A DNA stretch of 64,000 nt from Cotesia glomerata. Lineage: Eukaryota > Arthropoda > Insecta > Hymenoptera > Braconidae. How positions within the stretch are numbered: the first letter of the stretch is position 1; every line of letters begins with the position of its first letter. The translations under genes and the position numbers were made by a program. Below are positions 36,001 to 47,200 of this stretch, in pieces. The stretch lies in NCBI RefSeq assembly GCF_020080835.1, contig NC_058164.1, positions 1,178,001 to 1,242,000 of the forward strand, in the 5' to 3' direction. The notes below the pieces were generated by a model. It made no database searches and was not told the DNA's origin. It saw only the letters and a program-made list of their open reading frames with translations.

Positions 36001-39000
36001 CACTGAGATCACTGGGTAAAGATATATAGACTTATTAGGTTGCGTTATTACGCTAAATTTTTCTTTAGAACAGACTAAGAATAAAATAAGACTGATAGTT
36101 TACATTGTTTCAAGAGTTGTACTGTTTTCAAAATCCTGAAAATTTACTAATTGTAGTAGATTATCAATAGCTAAAAATTTTTTCAATGAGCGTAATCCGT
36201 CAAACGCTCCCGACCATATTATGACAAGTTTATTGTTTGATAAATCTCTGTAAATTTTTTTTTATTAAAATAACCAGAAAATTAATAAGCATAAAAAAAG
36301 AGATAAAAAATAATACTTACAGACAACGTAAATTTGAGAGTCCTCTAAAAATTCCAAAATTACTGTTTATAGAACGTTTGAATTTAGAAAATCTGTAAGA
36401 TTAATTAATTGATTCATTAAAATTGTGTACAGACAATATTGGTGCTGAAGAGAAAAAATGTAAAATGATTTTTTCATTAACTAATTTTTTTTTCGCAGTA
36501 TCAACCCTTATCCCCACTCATTATTAATATAATATTTTGAAAATTCGTACTGATTAAAAAAAAACTGTATTTACTGTTTGTTGTAATTGTAATGAATATC
36601 CATTGTTTTTCTTACTAGAGTTGTTAATCCGTTGTGTGAAAAATTTCTACAAATAATTATTGCAACTAGCAAATAAATTCACACAATATTTTAATGAACT
36701 TTTGAATAATAAAATTTAAAATGTATTCTTACAAGTATTCAAGTGATTGAAGAGAAAATAAATACGTACGACCCGAAATTAAATTATTGTTACTTAAATC
36801 ACTGTAAAAAGATTAAAAATACTAAGTATAAATATGAATATAAATGTTTATATTAAAATAAATTTATTTGAAATATATTAAGACGGTTTAATATTTAATT
36901 ATTCACAGCCATTTTAGAGAATGGTTCGAAGTAAAATCATTGAAATCCACCATCGTTAAATGATTATTATCAGCTGATAATTTTTCCAACGATCGTAATC
37001 CTGATAATTGCCCGTGTAATATTTCTTCAAGGTTGTTGTTTGACAAAATTCTAAACAAAGTTACTTTTTTTCCTTAAAAATAACAGACTTATTGATCAAT
37101 AATAGTATGGAAGATAGTTTATCAATACATACAGCGATTGCAGGTAGCCACTATTAGCAAAAGTGTCGTTTTGAATTGATTTAATATTGTTAAACTTCAA
37201 AGATCTGTTAAATAAAAAAGTTAATAATAGCACAAAATTTAATCCATTATAGATAGTAACATATAGATGGCATATGTAAAGAAGAAAAGATTGATAGTTT
37301 CTTCGAAAACTTGTTCGCATTGATATACATCCCTAGCGGTTTTGTAAATGCCGAAAAAATGTCGCAATTATACAGTATTAATGCGGTATTTTTTCAGCAT
37401 TTTTTCGGTTGTTTTGGTCAGTTTTTTTATCGAAAAATTACGGAACATTTACCGTAAAAATGCGATACATTTACGCTAAAAATTTAGAATACTTACGCTG
37501 AAAATGCGGCATATTTACGGTAATAAGGCGGTAAAATGATTGTATTAAAACCATATTTAAAAAATGGTGTCAAATTAAATAATGCTCGGACTGGGATTCG
37601 AACCCAGAACCTCCTGGGGACATGTCGGCTACTCTACCATTTGAGTTACCCGGTCTATACCATATTGTTTTTTTGCTTATTCTATATACATTTAGCCACA
37701 CCGTCCATCTTACGATAAGCATATTTAAAATTAAATAATATAATTATATATGTGAAACAATATAACTTTTCGATTTTAGAAAATTTGCAATTTTCTAAGT
37801 GAGAAATTAAAAATTGAAATTAAAATTAGAATATATTTACTTAACATATGTATTATTCTATGTTAATTACTGCTAAATAACTAATTAAAAAATAATATTC
37901 TACATATTTTTAATTCAAAAACATTATTTGTTTTTGCAAAGTAGCGACGGAGAATAAAAAGCAAAATTTGAAATTTTTCATTTTATTCATTTCTAACATA
38001 GAAGTGAACTAAAAATAAAACTAAATCTTTAATAATTGTCCATTATGTCAGAAAATATTCGGCAAAATTACTGTATTATTCGGTAATTATTTGGAATTTT
38101 TTGGGTAAAATTTGGGCATTAATGCGATAATTGTATAGTATATTTTTGGTAACTGTACAGCATAAGTGCAGTATATATACTGGATAACTACAGTATAAAA
38201 ACTGGCCAAAACAACTATAGTATAACCGCATTATTACCGAATTATAACGGTAAATATACGGCATGAGCATAAATGCCGAAAAATTACGGTATTTTTACGG
38301 TATTTTTAAAACCGCGAGGGATACTAACATGTTTATGTATTTATAAGTAAAAAAAAAAAAATTTTATCTTGATGGATCGTCAGTCAAACAACAATTTTGA
38401 TTGATTAGTTCATCTTTCACAAATTCTGATTTGTTAGTAAATAATAAAACGGCGCTTATTTTCACACAAATGTAGGTTTGAGCAGAAAAAATTTGATGAA
38501 TATACTTACAGAGTTTCCAATTTTTCATATCTTCTGAAATCATTTGTACTCAACCTTGCTAATAAATTGTTATTCAATGTTCTATTTAAAGATTAAAATA
38601 ATAAGCATATAAAAATTAGATGTATGTTCAATTTAAATCAATAGGTAAATTATTTTACAATTTTGTTACGTTTAGAGACAAATTGTGCGGGATTGCAAGA
38701 TAACTTTCACATGTAACAGCACATTTTTCACATCTACATTTTTCTGGACAATCAGATGATTCTAAAAACAATTTTTTCGTAATAAGTAATTTCAATATTA
38801 GAGTTTTACGATGAATGATACTTCTGGGTTCAACTAACTGCAAATCAAACTCAGAGGTGTTTGATAGCTTGATGCGATTAAGGGCCACTCATTATCAGAA
38901 TTATCTAAATTTGAAAATAAATGGGAAGAAAATCAAATTTAACTGAGTTCTCAAAGATAGTATAATTGATTTTTAATCTAAAAATAAATTTTATTGTACA

Positions 39001-39595
39001 CTCACACAAATTTCCTAAATTGTCTTCATTTTTTATGAAAAGACAATCGAAATTGTCATTACTTCTCAGCCACGGTGAAAAACACGGATTAGAATACCAT
39101 AAATATGAGGTGTTAGTTGAATATTCATCTAAATAAAAATGAAAAAATATCAGCATCAAATTATTGAATTGCTTTAATTGTTTAAATGTTTTAAAATCTT
39201 TATTGCATCGTCTAAGACTATCAAATTCAATTTTTAATATGATTTACTTTGAATCATTCGACGAATTCAATTTTTTATTGTTAAGTAGTATTTTCAATTA
39301 ATATCAAATCAATTGTAATTAAAACTTACCGTAAAAGTCTTCAATACACAAACTCTGTTGAGGAATACAAGATACGGTGTGGGTACAAAAAAAAGTTCCT
39401 TTGGGGCATGCATCTGTAATCAAAATTGAAGTACTTTATTAATATGTTAATGGTTTAACCAATTCTAACAATGTTGTTATAATAAAATTGAATAATTGAT
39501 TATGTACCTTGATTATAATAGTACATTAAAAAAGCAATAATTATGACAGTTGTAATGACCGCTGTACCAACAAAAATAATTTGTTTAAACCGCAT
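33017..39595 (-). CDS. Lgr3/4-like: Relaxin-receptor-like leucine-rich repeat GPCR (type C LGR, Lgr3/Lgr4 group)
   Basis: Exons: 39508-39595, 39330-39413, 38659-38761, eighteen LRR exons from 38510-38581 down to 34341-34412, hinge 34196-34266, then 33656-34120, 33267-33587 and 33017-33141. They join open for 896 residues. Order: hydrophobic signal segment; half an LDLa module (CPKGTFFCTHTVSCIPQQSLC); LRR N-cap (CPEKCRCEKCAVTC); about 20 LRRs, most on 72-base exons of identical phase; hinge LRYCQIYGINIRTCRPETNGVSSLSD; seven helices with ISSWQC, SIERF in place of DRY, FFIVLTDVLC and NPILYTF; short tail FKCCLRN. Such receptors bind relaxin/insulin-like peptides at the cell surface and signal by G proteins. 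LRR number is about twice the usual ten. The hinge intron uses a GC donor. LRR exons at 37133, 36907, 36733, 36575, 36321, 36104, 35943, 35805, 35671, 35540, 35399, 35251, 35115, 34979, 34634, 34481 (low ends). Confidence 0.9.
37326..38323. mobile_element. Inverted-repeat element with tRNA-like insert
   Basis: Left end ATCCCTAGCGGTTTTGTAAA and inverted right end ATCCCTCGCGGTTTTAAAAA; inside both ends are clusters of short motifs such as GCGGTATTTT, ATGCCGAAAAA and TTACGGTA in opposite orientation, so the ends look like subterminal repeats. A tRNA-like sequence sits at 37583-37659. No transposase frame. Inferred to be a non-autonomous DNA element. Confidence 0.65.
37583..37659 (-). other. tRNA-like sequence, second copy
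   Basis: Read on the minus strand: A-box AATGGTAGAGTAGC, B-box GGTTCGAATCC, T-arm CTGGGTTCGAATCCCAG with a perfect 5-bp stem. It agrees with the copy at 23576-23649 at nearly all positions. Acceptor stem is imperfect, so a tRNA-derived repeat is more likely than a working tRNA. Confidence 0.6.
39006..39128 (-). other. Possible extra LGR exon, phase-conflicting
   Basis: Open stretch (DEYSTNTSYLWYSNPCFSPW ... NEDNLGNL) with a good acceptor and a GTGAGT donor, conserved at protein level in remnant copy C. Its start phase fits the LDLa exon, but its end leaves a T that would make TAA with the first two bases of the next exon. An inner donor (GTAATG after CTGAGAA) would restore the frame. It may be an optional or stop-introducing exon, or belong to a shortened isoform. 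Confidence 0.4.
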
Positions 39596-40069
39596 TTTTA
39601 TAATAAAATGTTTAGTAAGCAGAGTCAACTCGCATATCAGACACTATTTCTTCTTACAAAGAGACACCACCGTCCTATCCGCTATCGAAGAGTAGTGATA
39701 CATTCACCTTCTATCCATTTTATGGAGATTTTTATTAGTGCGCACACGCATTTTAACTTATTAAAAAACTATATGTACACAAGAATACTTGAATATGAGA
39801 AAATTATAAATGAATATAAAACATGGTAAAGAAGAAACTATCAAGAAGAGTTATATTATAATTTTTTACATTAATTTATATTTTCATCGTTTACTCAGTA
39901 CACACAATGGCAGAAATTTTCACTTCTATCAAATAATACAAAAAATTGAAATTAATTATTTGAACAAAATTGATTATTGAATTGAAAAATAAATTTGTAG
40001 AAGTATTAATAGCAATCAAAATATCTATCGTATAGTTATCGAGTATTTTCATGTAAGACGATTAATTAA

Positions 40070-41170
40070 TCATTTTCGAAGGCAGCATTTGACTAGAGAT
40101 TCCCTAAATTTGGCTACTGTAAATGTGTAGAGGATTGGATTAATTGCACTATTAACTGGAAGGACGAAGACAGCTACCCAAGCGTGTACATCAGCTGGAA
40201 TAAAAGTTTACATTGATCAATATATCAGCTTCGTTTTAAAAGTCTCGATATGAATTATACAAATGTATTTGTAAGGCAAATAATATACAATTTATATTTA
40301 GAACTTTGACGTAACTTACGCGCTCCTAAAACATTTAGCAAAGTGAAAATTAATACAATTACTGGTGCTAAGCAAAGTTCATCAGTAAACACAATGAAAA
40401 AAAATCTCAAGGCGATTTTTGAATCTGCATGAATTAGTGGTATATTGCGTCTTGTTCGCCGAATGCTGACAAACTCCAAGGAATATAAAGGCAGAAATAG
40501 GCAGAATAGTAGTATTTAATTACTTGAGTTTTTATTACAATTCAACGAGGTACATAACGTTTCCGAAGATATCATATGAGATAGAAAGTATGTCATTACT
40601 TTCCAAACTTCTGTAAATAAATGATTAAATCATAAATAATTAGTAATAATAATGTAGTACTAATAATTTTTTTAATGACCGTAAACCAATAAACTCTCCC
40701 AGCGATATTCTTCGAAGTACATTGTTAGATAAATATCTGTAAAAAAAATTTTTTTTTATGAAAATCATTTTAAAATTGATCAAAAGAAAAAATTATTAAT
40801 ACATACATGTATACAGGCAACACAAATTTGAGAGTACATTAAAAGATCTATTTCAGATGAAGTAAATATAATTTTTCTTAAGAAATCTGTAAAATAAACA
40901 ATCTAAACTAATACAATAAATTATAATAGATTATATCGCGTACACACAATTTCGATATTAAAGAGTAAACATGTCGCGAATGATTCTTCTATACACTTCT
41001 ACGATTTTCTCAAATGCGTATCAATTGTTATTTTCAACAAATATTAAAGTAAAACTTAAAAAATTTAAATAGACACGATAGATCAACTTATAATTTTTTG
41101 AGAAAACTAATTAAACTCAGTAAATTTCTCTGTAATACTGTAAACCTGTTGTGCGTTAAATTTATCCAAA
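40070..41170 (-). pseudogene. 3' remnant of an LGR paralogue (copy B)
   Basis: Carries a terminal exon at 40070-40194 (intact, NPILYTFTVAKFRES, CCLRK, stop), a last-loop exon from 40320 to about 40490 that lost about 47 bases relative to the intact gene (a frameshift), and degenerate LRR exons near 40548-40615, 40670-40737, 40810-40890 and 41120-41168. The first 7TM exon and hinge exon are missing. It is the downstream end of a neighbour paralogue, now dead. Confidence 0.8.
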
Positions 41171-44100
41171 TAATCATTAAAACTTGTGGGTAAATATACA
41201 AAAATTAAGTTCTAAAAAATTTAGATTTACATTTTTACAATTCAAAACTTTAAACTAAGTTTCATTAATTGTTTGCAAGTGGGGTCAACCTAATTTTTGG
41301 CCATAACGAGGTGAAAAATTAGTTTTTTAAAGTTGATCGATGGAGCCGTTTGAAATTTTTCCAAAAAGACCACATATAAAAAAAAATTTTTTTTTGTTTT
41401 TTTTGAGATTTCTCAAAATCTATTGGCCTGAATTGGTTCAAATTTACGGGAAATCTAAGTTTAAGGGAACTCTTTGGAACGCCGTTTGGTAGGTTCCGAT
41501 CGGCTTAGTCGTTCAAAAGTTATAAGCGGGCCACACACACACAATTAAAAAAAAAATGAATAATAATTGATATGAAAAAAAAAAATTTGTAATGAGCATT
41601 GGAAGTTTCAGTTGAAAAAATTGCAGGTCTCATAAGTGAAGAAATCCGCCTAGTATATAAACATGATCAACAGAATTAAAAAATTTAGGCTGTGTTACAG
41701 GTCTACTCATAAAATCTCTACTCACAGCCATTAACGACATCTGCACTCAATTACATTTTTATTCAAAATCATCTTCATTCAGTCACAACTTTATTCATTT
41801 AAATCTTTACTCTGATTCAATTTTATTCAACATTATTTGCCTTCAGGTAGAACTTTAATCAGTTACAACCTTACTCAAATTCAACAGTAGTCAATTACAA
41901 CTTTGCTCAGTTTCAATTGTATTCATTTTCAAGTCTATTCACAGAATTTTTAACTCAGTTACATCTCTATTCACAAAGAATCTATTCACTTACATTTGTA
42001 ATCATTTACAACTGTACTCGCGTTCATCTCTACTCACAAATTTATGCTTAATTGATAATGTAAAAATTCATGAGTAGAGATGAACGTGAGTTCTACCTGA
42101 AGGCAAATAATGTTGAATAAAATTGAATCAGAGTAAAGATAAAAAATGAATAAAGTTGTGACTGAATGAAGATGATTTTGAATAAAAATGTAATTGAGTG
42201 CAGATGTCGTTGATGGCTGTGAGTAGAGATTTTATGAGTAGACCTGTAACACAGCCAAAATTTATTTTAAACAAATGGTAATCGAATAAAATAAATTTAG
42301 TTACAATAAAAATTCGTTATTTCTAATTGTAAGTAAAAAAAATATAGGTTCCGGATAAGTAATCACCAACATATATACTAAAACCTTCTCCGAAATACAC
42401 GCTGCATCTTATGCTATAAGTATTATTCCAATCGGTTCAGTAGTTTTCGCAGTATAACCGAACAAAAAAAACGGCTCTCCATTTATTAGTATAGATAAGA
42501 TAAATAAAGAAGAAATTATGAAACTCTGATTTGGTGGTAGTGAAAGAAAATTTATTTTCATTTTATTATTGAAAGATACATAGATTACATAGCAGTCATA
42601 AGCCCAGTTATGCCTAGTCACAAACCGTTTAAGTCATTTAAATTTTATTAATATATAAAACGAGCATTTTAATTGGTATTGCGATTGACAAAAAAAAAGT
42701 TTTTGTCGATTGAAATACTTCATATCGTCATTGTAAATGTTATCCCTATTCATATTGACCAGTGATGCTGGAACGATCGACAGAGAAATTAACTTAAGTT
42801 AATTCGTAATAGAATCACTACCTTAAGATTATATTATAGTAATAATAATAATAATGACTCTAATTTTTTTTTTTATTTTTAATTTTTAATTGTCAGTTAA
42901 AACTTTTTTTTATTTTTCGTTTTTTTTTTTGTTGATTTAATTAAGAATAAATGTCGATCGTCCGCAACATGCGAATCAATTTATACCAATTAAAAAATAA
43001 ATATACATGTTAACGCAAAAACACCAGCGATTAGTGTTGTGTTTATACGATTATCGAGACAATACATCTCATACAAATAGTGTTGATTATAATAATAATA
43101 ATATGTACATTAAATTATATAGAACCATACATAGTAGTCTGATTTTTATTATGCTGAATAAATAATAAATTTAACAATTTAAATTTCATTCATCACTCAG
43201 GCTAAACGATTCTGGTAGTCATATCCAAAGATTATACTGCATGTCGATTCATTTAAATATATTTAATTACGTTAATAATTTTAAAAAAATCACTTGTGTC
43301 TAAATTCAATAATTTAAATATTTGTCAGTGAGTTTAATCAAATGTCATTATTATGTTAACGTGAAAGTTAATCAGTGTGAATTATGCTATAAGCCAATAG
43401 TTTATTTAATTATTTATTTTCATGATTTAAATGTTAATGATCTAATATTGAAATACTCGATTAAGTTCATACGATAGATGATAATGTCAGAGTGAATATT
43501 TTAAGCTGATTATATTACACATGAATGATTGACGATAGAGATAGTACTTTCCTAAAAATGAATTCAACAATGATAAAAAAATTTTTTTAACTCTAAAGGG
43601 TTCAAATGATTGCTTTGGAAATGACTACAAAAAAAATGATAAAAAAGTAGTGATTTCAATAATAATGATTTATTTAGTCTTCAATTTCACGATTTTCCTG
43701 CACTAAATTACGTTTCTGTTAACATAAATAAAATATATGTACTTCCATACTTAAGATATTTGAAAGTAATATTAAAGTATCATATTAATAACTACATATA
43801 ATAATAAAGAGTAAAAAAATCATTGTCTGTATCATGTCACTGATTTCCAAATAAAATAAAAAGAAAAAAATATATATTTATATATAAATTTAAATATCAA
43901 GTAGACACTTTCACCTCAATGGATGTTTCCAGTGTCGTATTCATTAAATTTACTGTAACACCGACATGCATCACATCCCAACTTACCAGGTTGATTAAAT
44001 GTGGGTCGGTCGATGAACAATCTACAATCTAATTAACTTACGTCTAAAAAAGTATTTATGTAATTTTCAAATGTATTACCATGCTATTCGTCGATTTTAA

Positions 44101-44257
44101 TTTTTTTTTTTTTTTTTTTTTTTTTCCAACTTTTTTGAAGAATTCATGAAGTGGGCAGTGGACAGTGGCTTGAGAGTGATGGTTTATAGTCTAAATAACC
44201 TGGACAAGAATCCGAGGATTGACGGTTTTTTTTTTCAATACGACAGTCACGCTGTGG
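41171..44257. other. Repeat-rich intergenic region between LGR and poly(A) polymerase
   Basis: Contains a repeat-like block at about 41276-41540 (GTGGGGTCAACCTAATTTTTG start), a hAT-like foldback element (41688-42256), a TE-end-like block at about 42350-42500 (with CGGTTCAGTAGTTTTCGCAG), and about 1.7 kb of plain AT-rich DNA that may include the 3' UTR of poly(A) polymerase. T-run of 25 at 44101-44125. No gene seen. Confidence 0.55.
41688..42256. mobile_element. hAT-like foldback MITE with 8-base target duplication
   Basis: 569 bases beginning GGCTGTGTTACAGGTCTACT and ending with its complement. The arms (about 170 bases, e.g. CTACTCACAGCCAT, TGCACTCAATTACATTTTTA) pair almost perfectly. The direct 8-mer AAAATTTA lies at 41680-41687 and again at 42257-42264. 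An 8-base duplication is the hallmark of hAT transposition. The high arm identity suggests recent arrival. Confidence 0.85.
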
Positions 44258-47200
44258 TCAAGTACATACTTCTTGAACTACCGGCGGCTTTGTTGCTGCT
44301 GGAGTTGCTGAAGATGTTGACGTAGTTGAACCAGAGTTTGATGTTTCCTGAGACATTTTAGTGGAGAAACAATACTAATAACTATAAACAATTAACATTA
44401 ACAATTTCTTACATCCTTTCCTGTTGACAAACTTTGCTTATATTCGTCCAAACTAAATCCAGAATTACTGTCATCACAGCCGTCAACCAGCGAGTTGCTA
44501 TCATCTCCCTGGGATTTAAAAAAAAAAATTAAAACCCCCCCCGATTAATAATTTATTTCAATTAATTTATCGACATCTTATTAATTTATCTGATAATTTT
44601 ACTTGAGACATAGGTTGTTCACCATCGACGATACGGCGTTTCTTTCCTTCCGAGTCAGCATTTGGATCAGAACGACGTTTCTTCAAGAGCTCTTGACTTC
44701 TTGGAGATATTCCACTTATATTACCATTCCGGGCACCAGAGATCTGCGACAATGCCTGAATAAGTTAAAGCTTGTACCATTTTTTAATAAAAAAATTTTA
44801 ATATAGATTGAATTTCATCTTACTTTTCGTTCACGTTTCAATAACTTGGGTGATACATAATGATGTAATTCCTTTCGTTTCACGTGTTTTGCTTCTATAA
44901 ACATACCGGCTTTCAACATATTCAATTGTTCAGCTTGCTTCTCAACTAAAAATTATGAATAAATAATTAAATACTGTGTAAGCTGTGAATTAAAAATATA
45001 ATTTAATTAACAATGTATGTTTACTTGAGTCAACAAATGATTTAATATCATAAGTGAGATCGACATTGAGATTTTCCGACTTAGCGAAAAGTAATCCAAT
45101 GAACCACATTGAACAATAGCGACTTTCTTCAGGATTCAAAGGTGGAAATCCTTCTGGATTAACGTGTGCCAATGTAATGTGTTGATTTCTCTCCAATGTA
45201 CCTGTTTAAAATTATTAAATATATTATTAATAAATCATATCGACGGTTTAATTAGCAATTGATCTAACTCCTAATTTTTTAGAGGGTGATTTTTCAACAT
45301 TTTGATGTAGCAATAGTCCAATTATAAATTATTTGAATAATCCAAACCAAAATATTATACCTCTATTAGATATTAATGATATTAAATGGTTTTTTAAAGT
45401 TATAATAAATTGTGAACTAATTGTTTTTTCGCACAAATGGAAGATTCTCTAAAATGGAGTTAGACAATTTGCTAATTAGAACGTCGATATTAATAATAAA
45501 AAAGACACACATGCACATGTGTATAAATAAATTGAACATATAGTAATTTTTAAATAATTATTACCTATTAAATGACGAATTTTAGATTCAACAAGTCCAC
45601 ACCACTCGAGTTGATCTTCTGCGCTGGCACTTTTTGCCAGTAGTACAATGTAATGTTTGTATTTACAAAAGAAATTTGGTGGCTCGAATAATTTATCCCA
45701 CGTTGCTTTTCCCATGATTATTTGTTCTGTAGCCGATAGACCAGCTTCAAATGCTTCCTGCATTATCGTTCTTGTCGACACAGATACGTTAAAAGTCGAA
45801 TTTTGTTGAGGATACGCTGGAGTTATGATGGGCATTAAATGATGTCGGTCTGCTATGTTTACCTAATTATAAAAAAAAAAAAATTAAAATTAAACAAAAT
45901 TCAGCAATGTTTTTTCATGTTTAACTTACCCTTGGATCCCAAACAGGAAAACCAAAATTAACATTGTCAGGTTGCTTAAGCAATACTGGTTGCGGCCACT
46001 GCCACCGTGAAAATACTAAAAAGAATTTTTCAATAAGTGTTGCTGCTACTGCATTTGGATATAATTGACATGTTCTTGCGACAAGCATCGCCCAAGATAC
46101 ACCACCAAGATATCCTAAGACATTACTGTAAATTCCATGTCCTAAAACAAAAATGTAATACATTTGTTCAAAATATATCTATCGAATTATACTAAGTTAA
46201 AGTTATAAAGTAAATGAAATTAATTTAATTTAATTTTAACTAGCAACTTTGCAGTCACTATGTGACTGCCGTGACTTGTGGATTATAAATAAATAAAATT
46301 TTACTTTATTAAATAAAGACTTTTGTTAAATTGCACTGTACTTTCTTAACTATCGACGTTTTTCAAGATATAAGCTCATCCCAATGGTACACTCATTAAG
46401 AGCTTTAATTTAAGTACCTACATGCATTTTTGACATATTTTTCATATATACATATATATGTAATATATTTTGAAGATATAAGCTCATCCCGATGTTAGAC
46501 TCATCAAGAGCTTTCATTTGAGTACCCACATACATTTTTTATATATTTTTCATATATTATTATTATTTATTGCCAGGATAATATACATACATACATATAA
46601 TACTCAAATAAACACATATAGTATGCACCTATAGAGATGAAAATTAATCATCTGTGCATAGGCTTAGTTTAGTTTTAACTTAAGTATATTACATTTATAA
46701 TTATGTCTTGTCACCCTAAAAAGACAGGCAAAAATGTATATTTAAAGATAACAATTGCTGGAGAAAAGAAAGATTATAAATTTTAGTAGTTGTAACTTAT
46801 TATATAAAAAAATATAAATAGCAGATATTAACATAGTTCATTATATTTACCCATCTTCCAGTTCATTATTTTTTTTCTTATTAATTTTTTATTAAGGTGT
46901 AAAGATTTAAAGATATTTGGTAATAAACTATAATTTTTTACCGTAACCACATATGAGTTTTTAAAGGCTATGCTTTTGTTAATTTTCGGTTGTATTATTG
47001 ATTTAGCTCTAGTTTTGCCTTGATAGTTTATATAAATCTCTCTGCATGTATTTTAATGGTAACAAATAGACTCGATGATAAAAGTATCTTTAACTGTTGG
47101 TATGGGATTCTCAAAATTTCTGTCTTTAACAATAATTTCAATTAGTTTATTTTGTATACTAGCTAATTTAGTTAATACATTTTTATAACATCCTCCCCAC

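Larger units (their letters stand above)
37205..38509 (-). other. LGR intron interrupted by an inverted-repeat element
   Basis: 1.3-kb intron between two 72-base LRR exons, against about 80-200 bases for its neighbours; nearly all the excess is the element at about 37326-38323. Confidence 0.7.
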
